The notes below the pieces were generated by a model, which saw nothing but the letters and a program-made list of their open reading frames with translations, had not been told where the DNA came from and did no database searches. Shown piece by piece: positions 11,409-22,892 of a stretch of DNA of 64,000 bases (within the stretch, counting starts at the first letter, position 1; every line of letters begins with the position of its first letter). Both the position numbers and the translations under genes were made by a program. The DNA is from Xanthostigma xanthostigma. Its lineage: Eukaryota; Arthropoda; Insecta; Raphidioptera; Raphidiidae. The stretch covers positions 23,894,465 through 23,958,464 of the forward strand of contig OY754468.1 in NCBI GenBank assembly GCA_963575645.1. The letters are read 5' to 3'.

Positions 11409-12033
11409 ATGAGAGATCATGTACTCAGTTTATCGATAAAATCATGCAACTGACGTAAAATTATAGTTTAGTTATGTATAGTTGCATTTTTTGTACAATT
11501 GAAAATGCGTAACAAAATATTTCAGAAGCGAAATGATAAAAATGTGTACCGTAAATTTTTGGTATACGTTCCATGTTTATCTTCTGAGAGCACGTTTAGA
11601 ATGAACTGCGCAGTGTTCCACTTAAGCATCAGTATGATATACAGTTAGTGAAAATTACTGTTGCACATTAGATATATGTTCCATTATGCTAGCTGCTCGC
11701 AAAGAGCGAATTGTCAGAAAGATTGATATATTGGCACAGTTCATGATTTGATATTGGTCGCAGAGCACTATCTCTAAATACCGACTGTCTGTTCAAAGAT
11801 TAACCAAAACTCAAATTGCGAAAAATCTACCCACTATAATTAGTATGTATATTTTTCATAATGCAGCAAGAAAAATACACTGAAAGAAAAAATGTACTCC
11901 GTTGATTATATAAAGCAAGTCTTAGTCGGCTGACTACTCTACTTACAAATATAACTGACTAAAAATTGTGAATCGTTTAGTGGGGTCAATCGGCCGACCG
12001 AATAATTGCACAGTTAAAAATCTCTTGTTTTTT
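11409..12033. other. no recognisable gene or repeat
   Basis: AT-rich sequence between a foldback and a hAT end; no coding or RNA signal was seen. Confidence 0.45.
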
Positions 12034-12079
12034 GTCGCGTGCCACCTGTGGCACGCGTGCCATAGGTTCGCCACCCCTG
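12034..12079 (-). mobile_element. hAT terminal fragment
   Basis: Read on the minus strand it begins CAGGGGTGGCGAACCTATGG and continues with CACGCGTGCCACAGG, a motif I recall from ends of widespread hAT elements. The opposite end and the target duplication were not found, so the copy is truncated. Confidence 0.55.
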
Positions 12080-12655
12080 CAATACATAATGTCATGTACG
12101 ACAGTCGACAGTGCTTTTTATATTATGTAGTGTGCACGGAAAGATACACAATCTCAGATCGACGAGTGAAAGTTGGTGTGCGCAAATCTAGACGAAAAAA
12201 ATAAAATATCAGTTCCTTTCTTATGGCTTCATAATATACTCCGCACTTACCTGTGCGTGTATTTACCTATGCTTGTATACAGTATACATCCATGTATTGC
12301 ATATTATTACGTGCTGTTTATGTTTTAAAGTGCATATTGGAAGCCCGACTAGTGATTAGTACAGTAAATCTTCATTATATAGTGCTGCACTTAACTGCTT
12401 GGCAAGTTGAATTATCTGACGTTCTAAAATAATTGAAAACATATTGAAAATCAATACATGTTCAATTGATATAAATCTGTGACATTTGGATTTTATCATA
12501 AGTGTTGTCAATGTCATCGACAGTCTTAACGTAGTTACGTATAATTGAAATAATTGATAATTAACGTAGTTAACTTGCGATGGTCATAGACAAAAGTATA
12601 GCATGCCAACAGTTAGAGATTTTCGTGCATTTTTGTAAGAGACTGTACCCAACTA

Positions 12656-12815
12656 TTGTCCGACCGAAATTTCGGTTTCGGCCGAATTTCGGCAAAAAAA
12701 ACTACTTTCGGCTTAGTTTCGGTTTCGGCTGCCATCCGGCCGAAACTACAGCCGAAACCGAAACTCCATTCGGGAGGTTTTGCGCTGAAATCAGACATGT
12801 TCGGTGCAGCTGCGA
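12656..12815. mobile_element. hAT-like fragment with repeated TTTCGG/CCGAAA words
   Basis: About ten TTTCGG or CCGAAA words occur in both orientations (for example ACCGAAATTTCGGTTTCGG and GCCGAAACCGAAACTCC). Related fragments are at about 39889-39950 and 63830-63945. This pattern is typical of subterminal regions of some hAT families. Overlapping frames here are artefacts of the repeats. Confidence 0.45.
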
Positions 12816-12819
12816 GCAA

Positions 12820-13555
12820 CGAAGTGTCTTTTATGTCTCCGCTCTCCGCGTGTTTTTTTTTTTTTAGTTCGAGAGAAAACTCGATCCTTTTATTTTGATA
12901 CTTTTGATTGAAGTATTACTTGCATTAAAAATATTTATTTAGTTGTTGTATTTGGTAGGTAGGTATACTTATTAATTTTAATTTTATTGTAGTTCGTTAA
13001 CAAAATGACCAAAGTTTAGAAGAAATAATTTTGTTCTTAAGATGAAAACATGTTTTTTTTTTTTGTTTTGTGTACCTATCTAAACATATTTATTAGGTAA
13101 ATACTTTTTACCAAAAAGTAAGTTTGTTTTGTAGCTTTTATTTTATTACATACTATTAAACAAAAGTATATTTATTTTATATTTGAAATAAGGGGGGTAA
13201 TAATATGATATGAGAAGTTAATCATTAGTTAAAATATCAGAGTCTGAATGATTAATATGTGATTGATTTAAAAATAAAAAAAGACTGATTATGATATTGT
13301 TTACTTTATTTTTCCCATGAAAATATGAAAATATACTATTATTTTAAAGATTTTTTAACAAAACGGTAAAAAAATTCGGAGTTTTTGATATTCACGAGTG
13401 TACTTGTTTTCTTTATACGTGGTATGCCTCAAGCATGTTAATTATGCACATTTTGATTGTTAATATAGCCGAAAAAATTTCATTTTTCTTTATTAAATTT
13501 AAGGCACTTTTATTAAAGTGAAAATTTTATTCTATCGCCCCGAATTTTTCTGGCC
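12820..13555. other. AT-rich DNA, nothing recognised
   Basis: Long T-runs and A-rich stretches, with GGTAGGTAGGTATAC near 12955, a word frequent in lepidopteran DNA. No gene or element boundary was seen. Confidence 0.45.
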
Positions 13556-13560
13556 GTCTG

Positions 13561-13780
13561 TTGCATGTCGCATTACAGGCGGCCGCGGAGTAGGGGTAAA
13601 GTGAAAGGCGTTCGGAGTAGGTGCTCGGTAGAGCAGCCAAGGCCAATATGGCGGCGCCCATGGTTAGCATCAGCTGACCGTGTAGTATGTATAACACATA
13701 GTCAGTCTGTCATGCGGGCAAGTGCTGTACAGTGTTTACATGTTTTTATTCGTGTATTCATGTGAATATTGTTGTTTATA
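13561..13780 (+). promoter_or_regulatory. GC-rich promoter-like island
   Basis: A sharp rise in GC and CpG content, with GGCGGCCGCGGAG and CAATATGGCGGCGCCC, the latter like a YY1-type promoter element. An initiator-like AGTCAGTCTG lies near 13701. A 66-codon frame starts at 13565 and is Arg-rich in its first half; it ends TGA at 13763-13765 and has no recognisable domain. It could be the start of a transcript or simply a GC-rich repeat fragment. Confidence 0.3.
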
Positions 13781-13799
13781 ATTATTAATCGTGATAGAT

Positions 13800-15445
13800 A
13801 AGTGTCTACAATCCAACGCCTACAATCCAATAAAAGTTTCACTTGCGTCGTGGTTTCCTAAAAACCACACAACTGTTTTTAACCTTATACTCAATTTTAT
13901 TAAACTCTTAAGAAAAGCCGTTTCACGTGTGAACTACTTTAAATTAATTTTCACAACTTAAATATTCTACAATATCGAGGTTTTATGCATTTTATATATT
14001 ATGTTAGTTGTCGATTGGCTTCAAATAATAATTTTCGGCGTAGTGTCTTTAGTCTTAATATTTCCATGTTATCTTAGCCCCCCTGTAGTCTCGTCGTTAT
14101 AACAGGAATTTATAGTATCCCGGAGTTCAGTACGTATTGTGTATATCGTAGAACGTGCAAACGGGGAACTGACTGCATGTTGCTATGTGCAAATAATAGA
14201 CGCTGCAGCATAAAATGCAGTTTTGTTTTAACAATGCATTCTCATATCATATGATTTATTCATATGCACGTATTTTGTGAGCATAGCCTGTTTTGTTATA
14301 AAGCAAGACTTGTAATTTTGTACTAGAATGAAATTGTAAGTTATTTATAGTTAACTTAAGCTTTTGTCCGCGTAGCTTCGCCGTATCGTGAACTTCTGTT
14401 TTGACCGCAGATTCGCATGACCGCGGGAACTCTGTTCAAACGCGAGCGTAATCGGATAAACAATATTCTGTACTTCAAGTTTGGGTACTGATCAATAATG
14501 TATACCAAGTCACAGAACAATAGGTTTAACTAGTACTTGAAACAGACAAATACCCCTGGTGTAAGCTAGTTTGCCCAAAGAATTAAAAAAAAAACGAATT
14601 TAGAAGCATGGGTCTCATTGCAATTTATGAACACTAGCAATTTATAAAATTTTGATCTACTATATAGTAACTATGGAAAATTATACCCCATCGTCGCCAC
14701 CCATTTGAAGAACCCCAATAGCGATATGATATTTTATTACTTTTGATAGTTGCTTTGACGCCTTTTAGCACTCCATGTTTGTCTTCCAAACCCTTCTGTA
14801 GTGCAATGCTGAAAATCAGTGCCCGCGGTTATATTCAAGCGGTAATGAATTATTTGCTTTGAAATAGTGTATTTGTTCAAATGACAAGTTTTCTTTCACA
14901 TATTCCATGCTTTATTCTGAAGTCTTTTTTATTTTCTTATAGTTTCTAGAATATTACCCACGTTTACAAAGAAATTGTGTCATAGATTGTAAACGTCTCT
15001 TTGCAACGACATTCAACATACATTTTCTTTACGTTCTTAAAATCAAATATGAAAACATATTTTTGAAAATTATGAAATATGTAGGTTTAGGGCTTACATA
15101 GTGGTTTTTTTAATTGTACTTTTTATCGAGTATTCAAAGTTTCAAATTTTTTGTAACAGGCGAATGAGGTGTAAACTGTTGTGCCCGAAACCAAATGCAA
15201 TTTATAAAAAGAAATTTTCGCCCGGCAATGCGTTTCTTTTGAGATCAATGAATAACTAGCTTCAAAATTCAGTTATCATACCACCCTCGGAGATGGGAGG
15301 GGTGTTGAATAGGGCTCCAAAAGGTTCGTGTAAATATAGCACTCCATGCGCTATATTTTTTAAAAAATCTTATCTAAATCGAGTCAGTGGCTCTTAAGTT
15401 TTACACGCGCAATACAATATCGTCATAGAAGCTTTAACTTTATGA
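13800..15445. other. no recognisable gene or repeat
   Basis: CTACAATCCAA occurs twice close together at about 13806 and 13821. Otherwise this is AT-rich DNA without an identifiable element. Confidence 0.45.
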
Positions 15446-15449
15446 GTTA

Positions 15450-15903
15450 CTAGCGCCCGGCCCGGTTTCATCCGGGTGCAATAGATATATTTTATGTTAT
15501 CGGACAAATCCGCAATTTTCATTAAAGATGTGTGTATGAAAACGACTGCAGCGTAGAAATGTCTGAACTAATAGCTTTAAGTTGATGTCGCTCGGTGCGT
15601 TGCACTGTGGTGGCACTATTTGCTGAGCGCTAGCCCATGCCGCTTGGTGCGTTGCAGTGACGCGCTATTTGAGCGCAAGCAGCTGCAGAAGCTTGCGCCC
15701 GCCTACCTGATGTCGCTACATGGTACAAATACATTTTTTTTTTGATATAACATCGTCATTTTGCACAAAATATTTACAAAGTATATACAGAAACCTTCCT
15801 CGTTTATCGCTTTTTCTATTGGTAACAGTATCAAAATCCTTTCGGTAGTTTATCACGTTCAGACTGACAGACAGACGCAGCGGAGAAACTTTGTTCTATA
15901 TAT
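15450..15903 (-). mobile_element. Helitron-like non-autonomous element, minus strand
   Basis: The 3' end on the minus strand is CTAG (15450-15453) next to A15449, preceded on that strand by CACCCGGATGAAACCGGGC, the standard 3' end seen in the other copies here. The 5' end lies near the TATATATAGAACAAAGTTT region at about 15903 but is not sharply defined because it abuts a Tigger element. There is no Rep/helicase coding sequence. Confidence 0.7.
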
Positions 15904-16680
15904 AACCTCTCATAACGGACACCTCTAATGAGCGGACAGCTCTATTAGGCGGACACTATGTGATAGTCCGGAATGAAGTACAAGAGAATTCCATATGACA
16001 TAATCTCTCTTGAGCGGACTCTCTCTTGGGCGGACGCGGACGCAATATTTAAGTACAAAACTTGTAAAATTCTCTCTTAAACGGACACAAAATTAAAAAT
16101 GTTGCAACACGTTGTACTATAAAAAATGATTTAGGCGAATTCATTACCATCGATAATAACTTATTAGTAGAAGATGATGATGACACCTCTTTTAACAAAA
16201 TTGTAAAAAAAGGCGACAACCTGACGTTAGTTGAATCTGACGAATCCGATGAAGAAATAACCATAACTGATCAATCTAATGCTATAAGTTATCAGCAGGC
16301 CATTGGTATTTGGTATGGTGAAAACAATTCAAGAATTAGCCAAAACTAAAGGAGATTCAACAGCAATGCAGATGTTATTTGACTTGGAATTACATTTTCA
16401 AGACAACATGCTTAAAACTAATACGCGTCAAAACCATAATTGATTTTTTCAAGCCAACTAAGTTATACTTTTTATGTTTGATTTTTTGATTTCATACGCA
16501 TGTATTAAATATTAATGTATATGAGAAAACAATAAAATTCTACCCTATTATGTAAATAAAAAATATGCATGTAGATACATAATAATATGTGTTTTTTAAT
16601 TTTTCCCATACGCGGACACCTCTCTTAGGCGGACATATTTTAATAGTCCCGAAGGTGTACGCTTAAGAGAGCTTTCACTG
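15904..16680 (+). mobile_element. pogo/Tigger DNA transposon remnant
   Basis: The right end CTTTCACTG (to 16680) is followed by TA, the target of Tc1/mariner-pogo elements. Subterminal words AGCGGACA, TTAGGCGGACA and CTCTCTTA repeat in inverted orientation at both ends. The left end starts ACCTCTCATAACGGACACC and lacks the expected CAGTGAA; it is replaced by the neighbouring Helitron. The interior retains only the 3' part of a transposase. Confidence 0.8.
16128..16443 (+). pseudogene. pogo/Tigger transposase, C-terminal fragment, frameshifted
   Basis: From 16128 one frame reads DLGEFITIDNNLLVEDDDD and continues through an acidic stretch with ESDESDEE. A frame change near 16315 is needed to continue with MVKTIQELAKTKGDSTAMQM and LFDLELHFQDNML, ending at TGA 16441-16443. 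This matches the acidic tail and terminal helical segment of Tigger-type transposases as I recall them. The DNA-binding and DDE catalytic regions are absent, so no function is expected. Confidence 0.75.
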
Positions 16681-16689
16681 TAGATAGAT

Positions 16690-18390
16690 GAAATAAAATA
16701 ATATTTTTTCAAGACACAAATAAAATAAAAAAGATATAAGAAATAAAACGCATTAATAAGCATTAATATATATTTATTGCATTTTTGGTGTGCAAAATAA
16801 AGTCAGTTTTATTGGCGGTACGAGTAGTTTTTTTTTTTTTTGTAAGACTAAATTATTATTCAATTCACTTCGTATTATTGGACACACGCTGTGTTAAAAG
16901 ATTGGCAGATAGTTAATGTTTTATTCTAACCGTGCGCTGCCTGTCGTCTAGCCTTGGAAATACTTGAAGAAAAAGTGGCATAAAACTCATAATACATTTT
17001 TTTGAGTTTCATAAAATAATACAAATGTCAAAGTTCCTAAAAAAAAGATCGAATATTAGTGATATTGAATGGTTAACCTACCGTAGAGGTGATTTTTAAT
17101 GTTATCTTTTGGAACCTGCAATGTACTTTGTGCGCGAAACAATTGTATATTCTAAAGTAGCTATGATCTTTAGAAGTCGAGTAAAAAGTCGATCATATTC
17201 TAAGTCAAGATGACCACCCCTAGTTACGGACATAAAAAAGCATATCGATAATTTTCCCTAAAGCGATTCTATTCAGGGCCTCCACTTTAAGATGGCATAA
17301 GACCACGACTATCCTCAGATAAGAATATTTTCTTGTTTCATACGTCTCAATAGTCGGGTTTTAGTTTTGAAACTTATTTTTTATTTAAATTATTTTTTTA
17401 ACTTATTATTAATCGTTTTTAATTTGCTCCCCTCTGGGACCAAAATTCAAAAATAAATGTAGCCTATGTTACCCGCGCCTTAATAACGAATCAATTGACA
17501 CCTTATTTTTCAAAATCGAATGAATTGTTTAGGCACTACGGTGGAACATCCGTAAATACAAACGTACGTACATAGCCTGCTAAATTCATAACCCTTCCTT
17601 GTGGCATCGCATTCTCATCCTCATGATCAGCGCGACAATTAGTGCAACGATTCCAGCGGCAAACCCAGCCTCGTATGCAGCGACCTTAATAAAAGTATCC
17701 GTTTGTATTGTCTCAGAATTTTAAATATTTATATCAGACCCAACATCGATGTGAATTATTTTTCTTTTGCCATGCTTACATACACATTACACACACTTTG
17801 TATCCATTATATGTATATATAATATATCAATGGTATTATTTGATTGTGTGCGTAAGTGAATGTCCGATGTGTGACCGCGGCTTACCTTCTCGCTCACGTC
17901 ATGATAAACTCAGCAGAATGTTGGACTCGATGGGAAAATAATTGTACATACATACTTACACGTGTGACTGTACTAAATTCAGCGGAAAAACTGCTAGAAC
18001 GCAAACTGTACTAGCTGTACAGGTGAAATGCCCAATAAATTGTAGTTGCAGACCGATCCGATCGGAAAAAAAAGCGAGTGTGCTTTAGACCACACGACTG
18101 AAGTAAATCTTCTTTCTACCATAATTTGTTATTATTCACCCGAAAATTCACAAAATATGAACTTTAAAATGATTTTACAATTTTATTCACTTTAAACGTA
18201 GAATAATGTATTGAAAAAAATATGAATTTATAAAATTGTTCAAGAACGAAATGAACAGTCTAATGTAAGAAGAAATAAATATAAACATAAAGATACTGAA
18301 AACAAAAGTAATACATAGCAATTACTTAGCTCTCGTTGGATTTTAAGCGTAAATCTTTATGAAATATTATTTAAAGTAGGTTTACAAAAC
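16690..18390. other. mostly unannotated; one lepidopteran-like repeat piece
   Basis: GTAGCCTATGTTACCCGCG near 17460 and GCGAGTGTGCTTTAGACCAC near 18074 resemble words from common lepidopteran repeats, but no boundaries could be set. The 77-codon frame at 17708 has no recognisable domain. Confidence 0.4.
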
Positions 18391-18397
18391 TTTTTTT

Positions 18398-18506
18398 CTG
18401 TCACCCGATAGCGCCACTGGCAAGTAAAGTATGTGTCATTCTATTGTTAGTACCGCTTATATTTTCGGCCACCTGAAGGCACCACTAGCCAGTGAAGTAT
18501 TTGTTT
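18398..18506. repeat. imperfect direct duplication, period about 70 bp
   Basis: TAGCGCCACTGGCAAGTAAA (about 18408) is repeated as AAGGCACCACTAGCCAGTGA (about 18477). Two copies only, diverged. Confidence 0.45.
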
Positions 18507-18509
18507 CGG

Positions 18510-18675
18510 TCAGCCAATGATGTATTTGTGATCCTCTTTCTATCTTCACTAACTTATACCTCCCTCTCAACTTCCGTTCGCCTCGCTCGATCACACTTCC
18601 GTAAATCTCTCGTCAGGTATTCACCAGCTTACTCCCCAAGTCAAGCGTGCGTTAAGAAGTTTTACTTCAAAACAA
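18510..18675 (-). repeat. interspersed repeat family F, unexpanded copy (minus)
   Basis: Read on the minus strand this matches 50360-50530: AAGTAAAACTTCTTAA, GCTTGACTTGGGGAGTAAGC, GGCGAACGGAAGTTGAGAGG and TATAAGTTAGTGAAGATAG. Here the GGAAGTTGAGAGG unit occurs once, whereas in the other copy it is tandemly amplified five-fold. Confidence 0.75.
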
Positions 18676-18709
18676 TTATCCGCATGGTTGTAGATAATTT
18701 ATAAAACTA

Positions 18710-19245
18710 AATTTCAAAATGTGTATAGTGCAAATTTCAACTGTGGAAAAAAGAAATGATATATTGAAAACAAAATATCAGCCTTTGAAAGTTAAATTAT
18801 ATAAACTGAAATATGCTCTATCATTTGATGACAACAAAATATATGAATATTGTAGATCATATTATATTATATAGATTTTCTTTTGCTGTAGTACCTACTG
18901 TAAACCAGTCTACCAGATCCATGTAGGTAAATAATTATTTTACGCATGACCCCCTATAAAATAGCTGCGTTTCGTGTCTGTATAGAGATTGTAAATTGAC
19001 CCTTTTTCGAACTAGTGTGTAAAGTAAAACAAAAATAATTCGATCTTACTAATTCAGTCAGTTGTCATTTATGTCCATATGAGTAGCAAACATGCAAAAT
19101 CCGATAAATCCATTTTAATCATTTAATTGGCCGAAGGGCACTGTAAATAATGATGTACTTATAGTTGTCAGTTTTTTTAATTTAATAAAAACTAAACCAA
19201 ATTTGACCAAAAAAGGCATAGAAACTTAAGTTTAAATGACTTATA
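18710..19245. other. no recognisable gene or repeat
   Basis: AT-rich sequence, no identifiable feature. Confidence 0.45.
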
Positions 19246-19251
19246 GCGATA

Positions 19252-19460
19252 CTAGCTGCTCGACCCGGCTTCGCTCGGAGTCTAATAATACATGACTTTT
19301 TACCGGGCCGCCAACTTGACCATAAACCCGGAAAGCAACTAAAAATATAGTGACATTCATCCGGTTTTGCCAATAAATTGCAAATTTCGTGACGCCAGAA
19401 CTCACAGTGTGCTGTGTGGGAGTTTTTGTATGACGGACAAATATGTTTTATATTTAAGAT
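19252..19460 (-). mobile_element. Helitron-like fragment, minus strand
   Basis: The minus-strand 3' end is CTAG (19252-19255) beside A19251, preceded on that strand by CCGAGCGAAGCCGGGTCGAG. The body includes AAATTTCGTGACGCCAG and GGAGTTTTTGTATGACGGAC; a similar piece lies at about 23595-23660. The 5' end was not found. Confidence 0.55.
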
Positions 19461-19875
19461 TATTTTAACACTACTACCAGAATGTAAATTGACAAAGCAC
19501 AACTGCTAATAACTTTGAGCATTTCTAAGGCCCGAACAGAGATGAACGACTGCTTATATTTGCATATCTAACTTTTTTAGTGTGAATATTAATTGCATGC
19601 AGACATTCAATTGCATATATACATAAATATGAATATAGCCATGAATGTCGAAATTCGTAGAATGCACAATATTGCATTTTATTACGTTGCTCTTTTAATA
19701 CCTATTGTAGAGTTTTTTTTATTACTTAAACAGCGATTGAAATAGTTCTTCGTTTTGACAAACAGTATTTTGATTTGCAATGCAGATTTCCAAAATGTAC
19801 CGTATTAAATACTAAATATATCACTATATGATATGAGTATGAATATGAAATTTTATTTTATTTTATTATTAAAAA

Positions 19876-19970
19876 AAAAAAAATAGGAGCCGTCGTGGGA
19901 CATTTGGCAGATGTGAAACATACATTTAAGCGAAATTCTAGTAACTAAATTTCGCCCTCTCAAATTCTAG
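19876..19970 (+). repeat. GAGCCGTC repeat family, copy 1
   Basis: After an A-run the sequence GGAGCCGTCGTGGGACATTT is followed by GGCAGATGTGAAACATACAT and CGAAATTCTAGTAACTAA. The same blocks occur at 24940-25245 (minus), 29160-29587 (minus), 42784-42840 (plus) and 61600-61668 (plus). This copy is a short internally deleted version. Confidence 0.7.
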
Positions 19971-19983
19971 TGACTAAATATTA

Positions 19984-20029
19984 ACAAACAATATATAAAA
20001 TTAATACATTAATTTTATATATTGTTTGT
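19984..20029. repeat. perfect palindrome, 22-bp arms
   Basis: 19984-20005 and 20008-20029 are exact reverse complements separated by AC; the core reads ATATATAAAATTAAT and its mirror. No target duplication is apparent. Confidence 0.9.
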
Positions 20030-21173
20030 AAATATATTTGTCTGAAAAATTGGTCGATACCTATTTTTTTTTAGTGAACACTATTATGTTATATAAAATA
20101 ATAATTGTGTATTTCCAGTGGATATTTTGCACATCGAGTTATCGTCCAACCTCATTACAAACCTTAGTATATAAGCATAAATTCGTCAGTATCACGTTAA
20201 TATGTAAAAATACAAAAACAGGTTATATTAAAATTGGTTTAAATTAATGGTATCTACATTTTATGTGAAATTCATTTAGTTGCTCAATAATACGTGAGTG
20301 CATAGTTTACCCCTTTGATTGGTATGATTGTATTTTGAAAATAACTTCTGATACGGTATTTGTAAATAATAGCTTAGATTACATGGAAGTAATGTAATAT
20401 TCATAAATGCATGTATAATATTAATTATTGTTATCAAATGAGAAGAAACTGATAAATTGTAGATTAATAACTCCACTGGCGTATATTTCAAGCGCATGAA
20501 CAATGGAATCCGATTTGTTTTGATATAAAAAATGATATTCAGTGAGTTTAACAATTTATTTATTGGCTACAACAACTAAAAGTTTTTTTTATCTGAAATC
20601 TTGTTTGAGCTTTCAATTTAGCACAACTCTACCACTGAACCATCAATCCGGTTAGTAATATTCTCAGTGAGTTTGACGCGAAGCTCGAATTGAATTGTTT
20701 TTTGCTCGTCTGGTATGATTATTCCATCAGTTATTTAGAGAAAATGTTGTAAAATATCAGTTTCTCAGAATTAATATAAATGAACTCTCTGACCCTCTTT
20801 TTTACGTAAATAATTCCAGAAACTAAAAAAAATTCCAATTTAAAATTATATCATTTTTTTTATTTATGGAAAAAAAGTGTGCTTCGACTACCAGGGTCAT
20901 TAGCACTATTGCCGTAAGGTTTATTATACAATAACTTGGATAACAATCATATCATACAATACGGTTATCATTGATTTGCGTATATTGGTAAATAAATATT
21001 GACGAACTTAACTTTTTTATGTTGTTTTAGCCTTGAAAAACAACTTTTAAGCTACCAATTGGTGTCGACCTATACCGACGTTTTTCAAACTTCTTCACAT
21101 ATACGTACAGATTACCAAAATTCCCCAAATAAAAAAGTATATAATGTCGAATGAAACAACTAAATTAACTAAG
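20030..21173. other. AT-rich DNA, nothing recognised
   Basis: No gene or bounded element was seen. A box-A-like word on the minus strand at 20627-20643 lacks a box B. Confidence 0.45.
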
Positions 21174-21215
21174 AACGCTTTCCCTGTGCCTCCATAGAGG
21201 CACAGGGAAAGCGTT
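21174..21215. repeat. perfect hairpin, 19-bp arms and 4-nt loop
   Basis: AACGCTTTCCCTGTGCCTC (21174-21192), loop CATA, then its exact reverse complement (21197-21215). It is too short and too perfect for a typical miRNA precursor and no promoter is evident. Confidence 0.9.
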
Positions 21216-21585
21216 TGCAATTTATTTATTTAATGTTTTGAATATGCGGATCTTCTCGAATCTATTCACGAAAGACGCTCTTCCATACAAAAAGATATAT
21301 ATTACATACCCGACATTATATTATAACAAAACATTGTATAAAATTCATTACTTTGTGCGATTTTATGCAAATGCAATGGTTTATTATTATAATTATGATT
21401 TGAAAGGTTGCTATTTATTTGTTCAATTTTGTGTCGCATGTGGAATATGCAATTGTACTTTTGCCCTCAGATATAATATTTTATAAAACTGAATATCCCG
21501 TGTATTTCGCTTATTTATCAAAATCGACTCACATTCTGTAGATTTAATCGTAACATTCGTAACCCAAGAATTGCGTACGAAAATC
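21216..21585. other. AT-rich DNA, nothing recognised
   Basis: An 82-codon frame at 21238-21486 has no recognisable domain; nothing else was seen. Confidence 0.4.
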
Positions 21586-21586
21586 A

Positions 21587-21967
21587 TCTATATTTATAAA
21601 ATTCTCGTGTCACAGTTTTGGCCGCGCTAATCTCCGAAACCACTGAATCGATTGTAATGAAATTTTGTCAATGTGTCTTGCTTGGTGCAACTTACGCTAT
21701 ATATTTTTATTAAATATTTTGTACAAAATGACGGTGTTTCCTCAAAAAACTGTTTTAGTAACATGTAATGACATATCTGATACAATTTACTCAGTTATTA
21801 GTTCAGAAGCAAACAAAAAAAAAACTGTTTTAGTGCCAAGTAGTTAGAATTCGCTCAAAGCTTAGTTCAGAAGCAAATCAAATTTATTCAGACGCCGGGC
21901 TGCAAACGAAATGCATTTTGCAGAATTATATCTATCGCACCCGGGTGAAACCGGGACGGACCGCTAG
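21587..21967 (+). mobile_element. Helitron-like non-autonomous element, complete
   Basis: The 5' end TCTATATTTATAAAATTC follows A21586 and the 3' end CCGCTAG (to 21967) is followed by T, fitting A/T target insertion. Internal landmarks are CTCGTGTCACAG, CCGCGCTAATCTCCGAAACC and, before the 3' end, CACCCGGGTGAAACCGGGAC, which can form the short terminal hairpin. The 380-bp element has no coding capacity. Confidence 0.85.
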
Positions 21968-22890
21968 TATACCTATATAATGTCGATTAATATGGCATAC
22001 CTTTTCTAATTTATAAACCGAAAATTGAAATGTCCTTTGTGACTCAATACTTCATAGCTTCATCTAGAATTACCAGCCATGATGAGGAAATATTGTTTTG
22101 AAATTATAGTAGAAATTTCGTCCGGGGTTCACATATTTTCTCGTTGAAAAAGAAAATTTAAATCAGCTTGAAATAATTTAATTTTAAAGAATTAGTTTCG
22201 ACTGACAAAGTAAGTAATTTAATTATTTTCGCGGTACGTGATCATTTTTTTCACGTATTTATTTTACGTAACTCGTCCATTGTTAACGGAAAAAATAAAA
22301 AACAAAACACCAGAGATGTCGTGTTTTATTAACGAAAAAAAGAATAACATCAGAAATCGTTTTTTATTTTTTGTTTCGATTGCAGGTACACTTAAATACA
22401 TCGCCAAGATCAACAATTCAATTGATGCATGTTTTGGTTTTTTGCACTTTCACTTCGCTTTGTTTTGTTTTATTTTTTCTCTCATTATTATGCTAATTAC
22501 CAATTTATTATATCAGACTTGTTATATAGTTCTGCGATTATTTTTGTTAAATACGCGTACACTATTCGTTGTTTCCTATTTAGCAAGTAATTTTTCGTTC
22601 TGTGAATAGTGTTTCCGGAAACGTTTCGCTTTTGTTTATTGTAAAATTTCGTTTGTTGCAAGTTGATTTTTCTGTAGGCGTCTCGCTAGATGTAGCGTGC
22701 AAATCGAAACCGTTACTGAAGTGTTAAACTTAATGTTCCGCCCCGTTAAATTTATGTTCCTTAACCATTGACTATTTTAAGAGAAAAGAGGACCCGCAAA
22801 CATTTTGTTACCTAGAAAAATTTGATTTTTCATGAATACATGATTTTTCATAAAAAAATTCAGACAAATTGTTTCAGGACTCAAACTCAA
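21968..22890. other. no recognisable gene
   Basis: A 123-codon frame at 22238-22609 is rich in Phe, Leu and Ile because the DNA is AT-rich. It shows hydrophobic runs but no domain I recognise and no promoter, and is considered chance. TTTCCGGAAACG at about 22612 is a small inverted word. Confidence 0.4.
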
Positions 22891-22892
22891 TT

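Noticed and set aside
12580..12898. Three overlapping frames rich in FGFG/RPKPK residues
   Set aside because: They are translations of repeated TTTCGG/CCGAAA words in a hAT-like fragment.
20610..20665. tRNA-like box A on the minus strand (ATGGTTCAGTGGTAGAG)
   Set aside because: No acceptable box B or paired stems follow at tRNA spacing.
21174..21215. miRNA precursor
   Set aside because: Perfect 19-bp arms with a 4-nt loop are too short for Drosha/Dicer processing and fit a simple inverted duplication.
22238..22609. 123-codon frame resembling a membrane protein
   Set aside because: Hydrophobicity follows from T-rich sequence; no family resemblance and no supporting splice or promoter signals.
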